NCBI GenBank assembly: GCA_012727535.1
Contig: JAAYGU010000050.1
Location: 1-37,845 of the forward strand
Length of the DNA stretch: 37,845 nucleotides
From: Bacillota bacterium
GTDB taxonomy: Bacteria; Bacillota; UBA4882; UBA10575
Direction: 5' to 3'
The notes beneath the pieces are model-generated. The model searched no databases. It was given only the letters and a program-made list of their open reading frames with translations, and had not been told where the DNA came from. A program made the position numbers and the translations under genes. Of the stretch, positions 22,491 to 31,342 are shown piece by piece. Within the stretch, counting starts at the first letter, position 1. Each line of letters begins with the position of its first letter.

Positions 22491-25271
22491 TTAAAGCACT
22501 TGCTGTAAGACTTGGAGTAACTCATCGATCTTGTAAGGCTTACTTACTACCCCTGAAAAACCATACTTTTTATACTCCGCCATAATTGGATCATCCGCAT
22601 AGCCGCTGGAGACGATGGCTTTGATCTCCGGATCAATCCTCCGCAGATGGTCTATGACTTCAAGACCTCCCATCCCGCCGGGGATTGTTAAATCCAAAAC
22701 CACCACGTCAAAAGGCCTTCCCTCCTGGCAGGCACGGGTAAAGGTATCAATCGTTTCTTGACCGTCACCAGCCAATACGATCTCATAACCATAACTTTGG
22801 AGCAATGAACCAACCGCAGTACGGATGTTGAACTCATCATCCATCAAGAGGATTCTCCCATCCACCCGGGCCGTAGCTCTCTCGCGTACCGTTTCCACCG
22901 TTGGGATTGCTGAGGTGGTTGCCGGTAAATAAAGCATAAAGCTGGAACCCTTGCCGACTTGTGATTCTACCTCAATTTCACCATCGTGTTGATGAATGAT
23001 GGAAATAGCCGTAGCCAGCCCAAGGCCGTTGCCCGTTTCTTTCGTAGTAAAAAAGGGATCAAAAATTTTATCAATTATCTCGCTACTGATGCCGATACCC
23101 TGATCCTTAATGGTTAGTTTTACATATTTACCAGGCTTTAACCTGTTGCCCGGGGAGATTTCTACATTTTCCGCGATAATTTCGATAATTCCCCCGTTCG
23201 GCATGGCTTGCTTGGCATTGATAACCAGATTATGGATTACCTGACTGATCTGTCCTTCATCAATCGGAACCGCCCATAATTGTTCTGCGATCTGATAATG
23301 TGCTTTAATCTTAGACCCGCTCAGCACGAACTCTGTCGTATCCTTGATTAAGCCAATCAGAGTGGCATTTTTTTTGATCGGCGCTCCTCCCTTGGCAAAG
23401 GTCAATAATTGCTTCGTCAACCCGGTGGCTTTATGAGCAATCTCAACAATTTCACGCAAGGACGGTCTGATATCCTCATTACGGTCGAAATAAAAAGCCG
23501 CCAATTGGATATTAGAAATAATTGCCGCCAAGATGTTATTGAAATCGTGAGCAATACCCGCCGCTAAAACCCCTAGTGATTCCAGCTTCTCTGTTTTGAG
23601 GAGCTCCCGCTCCGCCTGGCGCTGCTCCGAGATGTCTAAAATAATAGTTACTGTCCCAATCCGTTTACCGTTTTGTAGTTTAATTGGGGAGCTTTCAACA
23701 AAAACCGGTATTTCCCGCAAATCCGTGTTCACCAAGACCGTATTGCTATAACTTACACCAGGTTCGAGCTGGGTAATCGGTTCACTGGTTCGATCATTTA
23801 AGAGATAAAGTATTTTCCGGATAGGTTTTCCCAACGCCTCTGCTTCAGAATAACCGGTAAGTTTTTCTGCAGCATCATTGAAGAAAATCACCCGTCCCAC
23901 ATTATCAGTCGCAATCACTCCTTCAGCCAAGGAATTTAAGGTAACCCGGAGCAATTCCCGTTCCGAAGCCAAGTTTTCCTCTTCCATCCGTTTGCGTTCG
24001 GTGATATCAACATTTATCCCCATCACCTTAACCGTACGTTCATTCTCCTTACAAACAAAACCCTTAGACAGCAACCAAAATTCCTGATTATCCTGGGTAA
24101 TCCGATATTCAACCTCAAAATTCTGACCGTCCACCATCGCCTGCTCCAGTACCTGTCGGACCAACTTCCGGTCTTCGGGATGAATTCTCTGTAGGTACTC
24201 GGCCCAAGACTGTGTCCGATACACTCCCTGCCCATTGGTAATTAGCCAGGTTAAAACATCGGTCCCCGCTTCCCAACTCCAACTCTGAATACCGGCTGTT
24301 GAGAGCGCCAAGTGTAATTGTTTTTCACTCTGTCGCAGCTCCTCAACGAGCAAAATGTTCTCATAAGCAAGCACTACCTGCTTGCTCAGGGCCATAACCA
24401 TTTCTTCTTCCTCATCCGTAAAAGCTAAACCGGTTAGCTCATTAATGAGGCATAGCCAGCCGTAGGTGCGACTGGGCGAAGCCAATGGCACAACCATCCA
24501 GGATCTAAACCTTTCCGTTCCTTGCACATTTACAGTTGCGGTCTGGCTAGTTACTTGTCGCCACCGTAAAGGTACACCTTTCTCCATCACTTGCCGGATC
24601 GCATTCGCCGGCGGCAGCAGCTCTGCTGTACAGAAGAGAGAAGGATCGCTTCCCTGTTCTCCCCGGTAATAATAGGTTTTTCCCTTTTCATCTTGAAGCG
24701 CCAAAAGCGAGTTGGTGCAATTTAGGATCTCACAGACCGCGCGGCAGAAAGTACTAAGTAAATGAACCGGGTTTCGAACTCTAACCATACTCAAACTAAG
24801 CTCCATTAACATCGCCAGCTTTAGCCCGGCATCATGAAAATATTTGGAGGGGCTGGGATTGAGCGGGCGCTCGGTGGTCAATGGAGTATCGGTCTTTTGG
24901 GATGAAACCCCAAGTACTTTCCCGACCGTCTTTATAATGTAGGAGGGGTCCGAAGGTTTGGGGATCAACCGGTAGTTACCGGTGAGCTCGTCGAGGTGAA
25001 TAACTTCAGGTAAACGGTAGAGGGCTGTATAGAAGATCACCGGGATTTTGGCCAACTCTGTTTCCGCTCTTAATCGTCGAAAAAATTCTATCCCGTCCAT
25101 CCCCGGCATAACAATATCACAGATAATCAAATCCGGTTGTTCTTTTTGGGCTATACTTAACGCCACCAAGCCGTCACCCGCTTCAAAAAGGTGGTGACCC
25201 ATCGACTCTAGTAAAGTAACAAGCATTTGCCGGCTCAAGGCATGGTCTTCAACAATTAAAATCTTCGCCAT
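22491..25271 (-). CDS. Hybrid sensor histidine kinase, REC-GAF-PAS-PAS-HisKA-HATPase-REC
   Basis: This is a cytoplasmic phosphorelay protein without membrane segments. Domain order in the 926 residues: receiver (1-120, acceptor Asp52 in CDIVMPGMDG), GAF (about 165-305), PAS (about 318-425, ending VDITERKRMEEE), PAS (about 440-550), HisKA with His575 in AGIAHDFNNIL, HATPase (about 665-785, with NLVINAKQAM, DQGIGIS and GNGLGLATA), and a second receiver (about 805-926, acceptor Asp860). A kinase flanked by receivers at both ends can take and pass phosphate in a relay. The ATG follows AAAGGGGG at nine bases. The only related sequence nearby is a broken receiver gene directly upstream; no output regulator is in the window, so the target and signal are unknown. 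Confidence 0.94.
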   Translation of the reverse strand: MAKILIVEDHALSRQMLVTLLESMGHHLFEAGDGLVALSIAQKEQPDLIICDIVMPGMDGIEFFRRLRAETELAKIPVIFYTALYRLPEVIHLDELTGNYRLIPKPSDPSYIIKTVGKVLGVSSQKTDTPLTTERPLNPSPSKYFHDAGLKLAMLMELSLSMVRVRNPVHLLSTFCRAVCEILNCTNSLLALQDEKGKTYYYRGEQGSDPSLFCTAELLPPANAIRQVMEKGVPLRWRQVTSQTATVNVQGTERFRSWMVVPLASPSRTYGWLCLINELTGLAFTDEEEEMVMALSKQVVLAYENILLVEELRQSEKQLHLALSTAGIQSWSWEAGTDVLTWLITNGQGVYRTQSWAEYLQRIHPEDRKLVRQVLEQAMVDGQNFEVEYRITQDNQEFWLLSKGFVCKENERTVKVMGINVDITERKRMEEENLASERELLRVTLNSLAEGVIATDNVGRVIFFNDAAEKLTGYSEAEALGKPIRKILYLLNDRTSEPITQLEPGVSYSNTVLVNTDLREIPVFVESSPIKLQNGKRIGTVTIILDISEQRQAERELLKTEKLESLGVLAAGIAHDFNNILAAIISNIQLAAFYFDRNEDIRPSLREIVEIAHKATGLTKQLLTFAKGGAPIKKNATLIGLIKDTTEFVLSGSKIKAHYQIAEQLWAVPIDEGQISQVIHNLVINAKQAMPNGGIIEIIAENVEISPGNRLKPGKYVKLTIKDQGIGISSEIIDKIFDPFFTTKETGNGLGLATAISIIHQHDGEIEVESQVGKGSSFMLYLPATTSAIPTVETVRERATARVDGRILLMDDEFNIRTAVGSLLQSYGYEIVLAGDGQETIDTFTRACQEGRPFDVVVLDLTIPGGMGGLEVIDHLRRIDPEIKAIVSSGYADDPIMAEYKKYGFSGVVSKPYKIDELLQVLQQVL

Positions 25272-25289
25272 TTTGCCATGCCCCCTTTC

Positions 25290-25559
25290 TCAGGTAACGC
25301 TCCCGGCCTCCGCAGGGTTTGGCTTGTTCTCGAAACAATACTCAATCAGTTGGAACGATTGCCCAGGAATAATCGGCTTACCAATATAACCGCTATAACC
25401 GCCAAAACCTGCTGCCAGAGGCTTTTCCCGTCCAGCCGCTGCGTCCTCGTTTTCTCCGATGCAGGCGGTAAAGACCATATCTGTAAAATCCTTTAACAAA
25501 TCAGTTATGATTTCTGAATTACTCTGGTCATCCTCATTCACCATAATCCGTTTTCTCAA
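25290..25559 (-). pseudogene. Internally deleted receiver-domain (CheY-like) remnant
   Basis: The 89-residue frame (TTG start 25559, GGGGG eight bases upstream) begins MRKRIMVNEDDQSNSEIITD, the start of a receiver domain with its acidic pair. It then reads ACIGENEDAAAGREKP and jumps to LAAGFGGYSGYIGKPI, the end of a receiver domain with the conserved Lys-Pro. The middle 45 to 50 residues, including the phospho-accepting Asp and the Thr/Ser strand, are absent without a frame change. A short duplication (GGTTATA-GC-GGTTATA) lies just before the Lys-Pro. It cannot work as a receiver. It sits 18 bases upstream of the hybrid kinase, so an intact regulator probably once preceded it. Confidence 0.75.
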
Positions 25560-25770
25560 GCTATCATCCCCCTTTTCATAAATTTGGAGTTCCTCGAGGA
25601 CCGGCGGTGAAGTTCTTCTCCCACCATCCAAGTTTTACTGGCGACATAACCGCCAAATAACCAGGCTGGTTTACTGCCAGGTAAATACCTCCCGATGTAT
25701 CCCGTTGTAATGATCTGCATTAGCTTGGGAGTTTCCGCAGCAACATCCATAAAAACCATTGAATTTCGAC

Positions 25771-25822
25771 AAAAAAACGGTTCGTAGGAGTCGTTATTCA
25801 AAGACTGAAACTTTACGAACCG
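25771..25822 (-). terminator. Terminator-like hairpin in the kinase operon leader
   Basis: On the minus strand CGGTTCGTA (25822-25814) pairs perfectly with TACGAACCG (25786-25778) around a 27-base loop and is followed by seven Ts (25777-25771). It lies about 210 bases before the receiver remnant and about 35 bases after the predicted start of transcription, so it would stop most transcripts unless relieved. The region from 25560 to 25770 holds several short dyads but no gene I can support. Confidence 0.65.
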
Positions 25823-25847
25823 CGTTTTTAATAAAACGAACAACCAT
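25794..25847 (-). CDS. Candidate 17-residue leader peptide
   Basis: An ATG at 25847, seven bases after GGAGAG, opens a 17-codon frame, MVVRFIKNAVRKVSVFE, ending in TAA. The frame contains the left arm of the terminator-like hairpin (25814-25822) and stops eight bases before the right arm. Ribosome position on this frame could therefore decide whether the hairpin forms. No run of one amino-acid codon is present, so a classic amino-acid attenuator is not obvious. The peptide is basic and amphipathic. Evidence is limited to the ribosome binding site, position and overlap. Confidence 0.35.
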   Translation of the reverse strand: MVVRFIKNAVRKVSVFE

Positions 25848-25862
25848 GAGCTTACTCTCCAA

Positions 25863-25891
25863 ATTAAATTATATTGTCAGATTACTGTCAA
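25863..25891 (-). promoter_or_regulatory. Promoter of the kinase operon or leader transcript
   Basis: On the minus strand a perfect TTGACA (25891-25886) is 17 bases from TTTAAT (25868-25863). A perfect TATAAT (25873-25868) also overlaps this, but would have only a weak -35 (ACAAAT). Either way transcription should start near 25856-25861. The flanking plus-strand stretch 25892-26158 is AT-rich and presumably holds the promoter of the DUF438 gene, which I could not pin down. Confidence 0.65.
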
Positions 25892-26158
25892 TTTGTAATT
25901 GTTTATTCTGTTACTTCTGCAAATAACAAAAAAATCCCTTCTCTTTCCGTAATTATATCTCACTTTCTTATGTTTAATTTTTTTAATATTGGCATCTTAT
26001 GGGTATAAGCTCCGGCAGCGATTCTGTCTTGGCCTGATTATCATCCACTTCGCTCCCCTAGTGGTAACTACATTCGGCAACAACTAGCTTATGGTCTGGA
26101 CGGTATGAAAAAGTCCAATTTGGAGAAGATTAGGAGAAGATATTGAGGAGGGAATAAA

Positions 26159-27391
26159 ATGAGTGAACTGATTAACAATCGTGAGTATCGCCAGCAGGTT
26201 TTAAAAGAGATCATCAGCCAACTTCATCAGGGGAAAAGTGTCGATGAAGTAAAGGACAAGTTTGAGGAGGTGTTTCAGAGCGTTTCCGCCGCCGAAATTG
26301 CAGAGATGGAGCAAGCCCTGGTCCAGGAAGGGTTACCGATCGAAGAGATTCAACGCTTATGTGATGTACATGCCTCCGTCTTTAAAGGGTCAATTGAAGA
26401 GATCCACCAACCGCCAGCAGCTGCTGACCAGCCCGGACACCCGGTTCATACCTTCAAACTAGAAAATCGAGCACTGGAAGAGTTAATCAACAAAGAGATC
26501 AAACCGCATTTGACTGCTTTTCTTGAAAACGACAGTCCGGAAGCGGTTAAACAGCTAGCGGACCAGCTTGACCAGCTATCGCAGATCGAGAAGCACTATA
26601 CCCGTAAAGAAAACTTACTCTTTCCCTTCCTCGAAAAGTACGGAATTACCACTCCCACCCAAGTAATGTGGGGGGTTGATGATGAGGTTAGAACGGCCAT
26701 TAATGAAGCACAAAAGGTGCTTGCCAACTACGAGGGCCCTCCCGAACAGGTAAAAGAGAAAATTAAGGCTGCCGTAACACGAGTAAACGAGATGATTTTT
26801 AAAGAAGAAAATATTCTTTTCCCGATGGCCCTCGAAACTTTAACCGAAGACGAATGGTTAAAAATTGCGGAAGAAAGCGCAGAAATCGGCTTCTGCCTTA
26901 TTCAGCCACCAGGGGTTTGGAAACCACGGAATATTAATGTAGAAGCTAAGGTCCAAGCCGAAGGGGAAAAACCGGCCGACGGATACCTTCGCTTTCCCAC
27001 CGGGATCCTTTCCCCTGATGAAATCCACCAGATCTTTAATACACTACCCGTTGACCTTACTTTCGTCGACCGCGATGGCCTCGTCAAGTATTTCTCGGGC
27101 AAAGACCGGATCTTTCCCCGTACCAAAGCCGTGATTGGAAGGGACGTCAAAAACTGCCATCCACCGGCCAGTGTCGACGTTGTCGAGAAAATTGTAGAGG
27201 ATCTACAGTCCGGGCGTAAAGACCACGAAGCCTTCTGGATTCGCATGGGACCTCGCTATGTTTATATCCGTTATTTCGCTGTCCGCAACGAACAGGGCGA
27301 GTATTTAGGAACTTTGGAAGTAACCCAGGATATACAGCCCCTCCAGGAAATCTCTGGTGAAAAAAGACTTTTGGAAGAAGAGTCGAAGTAA
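26159..27391 (+). CDS. DUF438-hemerythrin-PAS protein
   Basis: This is a cytoplasmic protein likely to sense oxygen, nitric oxide or redox state through a di-iron hemerythrin-like domain and a PAS domain; its exact role is unknown. In the 410-residue product DUF438 covers about 10-80. The hemerythrin-like bundle covers about 92-235, with probable iron ligands His97, His117, His146, Glu151 and Glu216 or 217 (HTFKLE, KPHL, EKHYTRKENLLFPFLEKYG, FKEENILFP). The PAS domain covers about 285-395, with GRDVKNCHPPASVDVVEKI. This domain order is a known combination in anaerobic Bacillota. The ATG follows GAGGAGGG at six bases. It faces away from the sensor kinase operon across about 300 bases. Confidence 0.92.
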   Translation: MSELINNREYRQQVLKEIISQLHQGKSVDEVKDKFEEVFQSVSAAEIAEMEQALVQEGLPIEEIQRLCDVHASVFKGSIEEIHQPPAAADQPGHPVHTFKLENRALEELINKEIKPHLTAFLENDSPEAVKQLADQLDQLSQIEKHYTRKENLLFPFLEKYGITTPTQVMWGVDDEVRTAINEAQKVLANYEGPPEQVKEKIKAAVTRVNEMIFKEENILFPMALETLTEDEWLKIAEESAEIGFCLIQPPGVWKPRNINVEAKVQAEGEKPADGYLRFPTGILSPDEIHQIFNTLPVDLTFVDRDGLVKYFSGKDRIFPRTKAVIGRDVKNCHPPASVDVVEKIVEDLQSGRKDHEAFWIRMGPRYVYIRYFAVRNEQGEYLGTLEVTQDIQPLQEISGEKRLLEEESK

Positions 27392-27416
27392 GCAAGGACA
27401 AAGCTTTTATTCCCTC

Positions 27417-27445
27417 TTGACCTGGCTCTTAAGATCAGGTACGAT
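27417..27445 (+). promoter_or_regulatory. Promoter of trpB with an overlapping dyad
   Basis: TTGACC (27417-27422) and TACGAT (27440-27445) are spaced by 17 bases. An imperfect dyad, ACCTG...CAGGT (27420-27440) centred on TTAA, spans the spacer and touches both boxes, a usual position for a repressor site. No T-box, leader peptide with Trp codons or terminator was seen between here and trpB. Confidence 0.55.
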
Positions 27446-27561
27446 TAACTTTAATAGTGATTTTATTGGGAAATTACCTGTAAGACTTAGCATTCATTAC
27501 AGATCAGTACAGGATGTACCGTAAAATCGAGCAGAGCATAGTTCGAGAGGAGTAAGTAAAG

Positions 27562-28746
27562 ATGAGTTTACCTGATGAGCAAGGCTATTTTGGGGAATAT
27601 GGCGGACGCTTTGTCCCTGCAAATTTAAGCAAGGTTTTGGATGAGGTCAAGGAAGCATTTTACCGGTACAAAGATGATCCGGAATTCCAAAAGGAGTTAG
27701 CCCATTACTTAAGGGATTATGTAGGGCGGCCAACTCCGCTTTATTATGCTGAACGGCTCACTAAAGAGATGGGTGGGGCCAGAATTTATTTAAAACGTGA
27801 AGATTTAAATCATACCGGCGCCCACAAAATCAACAATACCTTGGGCCAAGTGTTACTGGCCAAACGTTTAGGCAAGAAACGGATTATTGCCGAAACCGGC
27901 GCTGGCCAACATGGGGTAGCCACCGCCACCGCCTGCGCTTTGTTTGGAATGGAATGTATCATCTACATGGGAGAAGAAGACACCCGCCGGCAGGCTTTAA
28001 ATGTCTTTCGTATGGAGCTCTTAGGGGCGAAAGTTGTTCCGATCACCACCGGGACTCGCACCATGAAAGAAGCGATTGACGAGGCTCTCCGTGATCTGGT
28101 TAGTAATTATCACAATACATATTACATGATTGGCTCGGCCGTCGGACCTGATCCTTACCCGGAAATGGTCAAACATTTTCAATCTGTCATCGGCGTCGAA
28201 GCCCGACAACAGATCCTAGAAAGCGAGGGGCAACTCCCCGATTATTTGGTGGCATGTGTGGGTGGCGGAAGTAATGCCATTGGTCTTTTTGCTCCTTTTT
28301 ATCACGACCAAACTGTTCAAATGGTCGGAGTAGAACCGGCAGGGAAAGGGCTGGACACCCCAGATCATGCGGCCACCATCTGCAAAGGCACGCCCGGTGT
28401 TATCCATGGGTTCAAATGTTATCTTCTCCAAGACGAGCAAGGTGAACCTCTGCCCGTTTACTCTATTGCTGCCGGACTAGATTATCCCGGGGTCGGACCG
28501 GAACACTCTTATTACCATGACACAGGTCGTGCTCGGTATGTTACCGTCACCGACCAAGAAGCGGTGGCGGCCTTCATAAAATTATCCAAGGTGGAAGGGA
28601 TCATACCGGCGGTAGAAAGTTCCCATGCGGTGGCTTACGCATTAAAACTGGCGGCTACCCTTACTCCAGAACAAACCATCATCATCTGCCTCTCCGGACG
28701 CGGAGATAAGGATGTAACCGAGATCGTCAAGATCCTACGGGGATAA
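27562..28746 (+). CDS. trpB: Tryptophan synthase beta chain (TrpB1 type)
   Basis: TrpB joins indole (or indole from TrpA) with serine to make tryptophan, using pyridoxal phosphate. The 394-residue protein is of the TrpB1 type. It begins [16 protein letters not shown], has [16 protein letters not shown] with the cofactor Lys89, [10 protein letters not shown] around 113-122, the phosphate-binding [10 protein letters not shown], and ends with [10 protein letters not shown]. The ATG follows GAGAGGAG. No trpA or other trp gene is adjacent, which is unusual for a TrpB1. The next genes on the same strand encode a polar amino-acid importer. Either the remaining trp genes lie elsewhere or this enzyme salvages indole. 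Confidence 0.95.
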   Translation: MSLPDEQGYFGEYGGRFVPANLSKVLDEVKEAFYRYKDDPEFQKELAHYLRDYVGRPTPLYYAERLTKEMGGARIYLKREDLNHTGAHKINNTLGQVLLAKRLGKKRIIAETGAGQHGVATATACALFGMECIIYMGEEDTRRQALNVFRMELLGAKVVPITTGTRTMKEAIDEALRDLVSNYHNTYYMIGSAVGPDPYPEMVKHFQSVIGVEARQQILESEGQLPDYLVACVGGGSNAIGLFAPFYHDQTVQMVGVEPAGKGLDTPDHAATICKGTPGVIHGFKCYLLQDEQGEPLPVYSIAAGLDYPGVGPEHSYYHDTGRARYVTVTDQEAVAAFIKLSKVEGIIPAVESSHAVAYALKLAATLTPEQTIIICLSGRGDKDVTEIVKILRG

Positions 28747-28783
28747 TTGATACCAGGCGTTCCTTTTTTTAACACTTTAAGCC

Positions 28784-28812
28784 TTTACTATATGTTCAAT
28801 TTCAAGTACAAT
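28784..28812 (+). promoter_or_regulatory. Possible promoter of the amino-acid ABC transporter
   Basis: TTTACT (28784-28789) and TACAAT (28807-28812) are spaced by 17 bases, about 37 bases before the binding-protein start. A TATATT follows at 28821-28826. The T run after trpB (28764-28770) lacks a clear hairpin, so readthrough from trpB is also possible. Confidence 0.45.
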
Positions 28813-28848
28813 TACTTATGTATATTAATTCTAAAGGGGCGATTATTT

Positions 28849-29655
28849 ATGAAACGGTCTTTTGCCTACGGTTTACTGTTGATGGCTGTAATGATGTTGG
28901 TCTTTTCGGGTTGTATCGGCTCATCAAAAGATAATTCTTGGGAGAAAGTCAAAAACAAGGGCGAATTCGTCCTCGGACTAGACGACAGCTTTCCTCCCAT
29001 GGGTTTTCGCGATGAAAATGGCCAGATCGTCGGTTTCGACGTTGACTTAGCCCGCGAAGTCTGCTCTCGTCTCGGAGTTTCGCTTAGACTTCAACCCATC
29101 AACTGGGATGCGAAAGAGCAAGAGCTTAATACCGGAAATATCGATTGTATCTGGAATGGCTTAACGATCACTCCTGAGCGCGAAAAGACCCTACTCTTTA
29201 CCAAACCTTACATGAACAACCGCCAGGTATTAGTGGTGCGGGCCGATTCCAGTTACACCTCTCCCTCTGATTTTGCCGGGAAAAAACTTGGGATCCAAGC
29301 CGGTTCCAGTGCGCATGATGCTTTAAACAGCGCACCTGAGTTCAAGGCCAACCTGGCGGCGGTGATTGAGTTCGATGAAAATATGACCGCACTCATGGAT
29401 CTGGAACTGGGCGGACTGGATGTTGTGCTGATGGATGAGATCGTAGCCCGTTTTTATATCCAACAAAAAAGCAAAAACTATTCCGTGCTCGATGAAGCTT
29501 TGGCCACCGAGGAATACGGAATTGGCTTCCGCAAAAATGACCAGGAACTAAGGGATAAAATTCAGGAAACCTTAGAAGCAATGCACAATGACGGTACACT
29601 CGCCGAGATCTCCTCTCGTTGGTTCGGGCGGGACATCACTGTACTTGGCCAATAA
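28849..29655 (+). CDS. Amino-acid ABC transporter substrate-binding lipoprotein
   Basis: This extracytoplasmic binding protein of the polar amino-acid (family 3) type captures an amino acid for the permease and ATPase encoded downstream. I chose the ATG at 28849, ten bases after AAAGGGG, because the protein then begins with a lipoprotein signal, MKRSFAYGLLLMAVMML, and a lipobox ending VFSGC, with Cys22 as the acylated residue. The 268-residue product shows GLDDSFPPMGFRDENGQIVGFDVDLAREV near 46-75, shortened here as GFDVDLAREV, and the WNGLTITPER signature near 103-112. The ligand cannot be told from sequence; cystine, glutamine or another polar amino acid are all possible. A terminator hairpin follows, which should raise its level above that of the membrane parts. 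Confidence 0.93.
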   Translation: MKRSFAYGLLLMAVMMLVFSGCIGSSKDNSWEKVKNKGEFVLGLDDSFPPMGFRDENGQIVGFDVDLAREVCSRLGVSLRLQPINWDAKEQELNTGNIDCIWNGLTITPEREKTLLFTKPYMNNRQVLVVRADSSYTSPSDFAGKKLGIQAGSSAHDALNSAPEFKANLAAVIEFDENMTALMDLELGGLDVVLMDEIVARFYIQQKSKNYSVLDEALATEEYGIGFRKNDQELRDKIQETLEAMHNDGTLAEISSRWFGRDITVLGQ

Positions 29656-29762
29656 AGTGCAGACCGGCGTTCTCTACAGAAATAATACTTTAGATTTTAG
29701 ATCATAGCCGGGTGAAATAAGGTCACTGTTACTGGATGGTCTTCACTAAACTGACGTTACCA

Positions 29763-29803
29763 AAAAGGGTTGTGAGTTCTTGCAAAATCTCATGGCCCTT
29801 TTT
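29763..29803 (+). terminator. Intra-operon terminator after the binding protein
   Basis: AAAAGGG-TTGTGAG (29763-29776) pairs with CTCATGG-CCCTTTT (29789-29802), with three G-T wobbles, giving a 14-pair stem with a 12-base loop and ending in five Ts. It lies about 110 bases after the binding protein and 80 bases before the permease, so it likely attenuates the downstream membrane genes. Confidence 0.85.
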
Positions 29804-29881
29804 CACTGATCAAACTAAATATAAAGAATTATCTGCCAATCACCTTACTAACGGAACAATATCGAAAAAGGGGTTTTAATT

Positions 29882-30556
29882 ATGATTTCTTTCGGGGACA
29901 GTGCCAACTTTTTAAGGTTGTTCGGGCTCCTCGGCAACGGAGCGCTTACCACTTTGCGAATTTTCTACCTCACTCTGCTTTTCTCGCTTCCCTTGGGCTT
30001 AATAATTGCTCTAGGACGAATGTCACACCTAAAGTGGATTAGTTCCCCTTTGAAGTTCTTCATTCTGATTATGCGCGGGACCCCTTTAATCTTACAACTG
30101 ATTTTCTTCTACTTTGCTCCTTTTTATATGCTTCCTGAAGGCCTTAGATTCAGTTTGCCTCGGTTTACGGCGGCCATCATCGCTTTTTCACTTAATTACG
30201 CCGCCTATTTTGCTGAAATTTATCGTGGTGGGATCGAATCAATCCCGCGCGGGCAATATGAGGCCGCTGCCGTCTTAGGTTTCACCAAGGGGCAGACTTT
30301 TTTCCGGATCATCCTTCCTCAGGTCATCAAGCGGATTCTCCCTCCGATTAGTAATGAGGTTATCACCTTGGTTAAAGACACCGCGCTGGTTCAGGTCCTC
30401 GGTATATCCGAGCTGTTTCGGGTCGCCAAAAACGAGTCCTCACGGATTTTTTCGACGACGCCACTCTTTGTCGCCGGTCTATTTTACCTCATAATGAACT
30501 GGGTAGTGACGAAGGTCTTTGAAAAATCCGAGAAAAAACTGAGTTATTATCAATAG
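29882..30556 (+). CDS. Amino-acid ABC transporter permease
   Basis: This is the inner-membrane channel of the polar amino-acid importer. The 224-residue product has about five membrane helices and the His/Glu/Gln/Arg/opine permease signature: GALTTLRIFYLTLLFSLPLGL near the start, RGTPLILQLIFFYF near 66-79, and the coupling loop EIYRGGIESIPRGQYEAAAVLGF near 112-134 (EAAAVLGF contacts the ATPase). The start ATG is 13 bases after GAAAAAGGGG. Only one permease gene is present, so it should act as a homodimer. The ATPase gene follows 12 bases later. Confidence 0.94.
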   Translation: MISFGDSANFLRLFGLLGNGALTTLRIFYLTLLFSLPLGLIIALGRMSHLKWISSPLKFFILIMRGTPLILQLIFFYFAPFYMLPEGLRFSLPRFTAAIIAFSLNYAAYFAEIYRGGIESIPRGQYEAAAVLGFTKGQTFFRIILPQVIKRILPPISNEVITLVKDTALVQVLGISELFRVAKNESSRIFSTTPLFVAGLFYLIMNWVVTKVFEKSEKKLSYYQ

Positions 30557-30568
30557 GAGGGTAGAATC

Positions 30569-31342
30569 ATGCCAATCTTACAAGTAAAAAATCTCGTCAA
30601 GAATTTTGATGGTCTGGAGGCAGTCAACGACGTCTCCTTTACGATTACGCGCGGCGAAGTACTGGCCGTAATTGGACCTTCCGGCTCGGGTAAAAGCACC
30701 CTCTTACGCTGCCTCACCCTGTTGGAAAAGATCGATCAGGGCACCGTGATCTTTGCCGGTAAAACAATGGTCGAGACTTCTTCCAAAGGCCTGGTCCAAT
30801 ACGCTCCAGAGGAACAACTAAGAAAGATCCGGCCACGCTTGGGAATGGTCTTTCAGAGTTTCAATTTATTCCCTCACTTTTCCGTTCTGCAAAATATCAC
30901 TGAGGCTCCGGTCCGGGTAGGCGGCCTAACGGAAGCCGCTGCGCAAGAGATCGCCTTTGAGTTGTTGGCGAAGATTGGTTTAAGTGATAAAGCCAATGCA
31001 TATCCTTACCAACTCTCTGGCGGCCAAAGCCAACGGGTAGCTATTGCCCGGGCGCTTGCGATGAAACCGGATATTCTCTTTTTTGATGAGCCTACTTCGG
31101 CATTAGACCCAGAATTAACCGGCGAAGTCTTGAAAGTGATCCGTACCTTGGCCGAAGAAAAGATGACCATGATGGTTGTTACCCATGAGATGAGTTTCGC
31201 CTATGAGGTCGCCGATCGTGTTCTGTTTATGGACAAAGGCCAGATTATCGAGGAAGGCATCCCCGAGCAGATTTTCCGGCAGCCGACCAATGAAAGAACC
31301 AAAGCTTTTCTGAAAAACTTTAATTATGGTTCCAGATTTTAA
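30569..31342 (+). CDS. Amino-acid ABC transporter ATP-binding protein
   Basis: This ATPase powers the polar amino-acid importer. In the 257-residue product I see Walker [10 protein letters not shown] (36-44), the Q-loop in [12 protein letters not shown], the ABC signature [15 protein letters not shown], Walker [15 protein letters not shown] and the switch His in VVTHEM. It matches GlnQ/ArtP-type subunits in length and motifs. The ATG follows AGGAGG, 12 bases after the permease stop. Together with the lipoprotein and one permease it makes a complete importer. Confidence 0.95.
   Translation: MPILQVKNLVKNFDGLEAVNDVSFTITRGEVLAVIGPSGSGKSTLLRCLTLLEKIDQGTVIFAGKTMVETSSKGLVQYAPEEQLRKIRPRLGMVFQSFNLFPHFSVLQNITEAPVRVGGLTEAAAQEIAFELLAKIGLSDKANAYPYQLSGGQSQRVAIARALAMKPDILFFDEPTSALDPELTGEVLKVIRTLAEEKMTMMVVTHEMSFAYEVADRVLFMDKGQIIEEGIPEQIFRQPTNERTKAFLKNFNYGSRF

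Noticed and set aside
25556-25843. Minus-strand frame of 95 codons upstream of the receiver remnant
   Set aside because: It runs through the terminator-like hairpin, lacks a start with a ribosome binding site and shows no recognisable domain.
27392-27561. T-box or Trp leader peptide upstream of trpB
   Set aside because: No specifier loop, no T-box sequence, no run of Trp codons and no terminator was found; only a promoter with a dyad.
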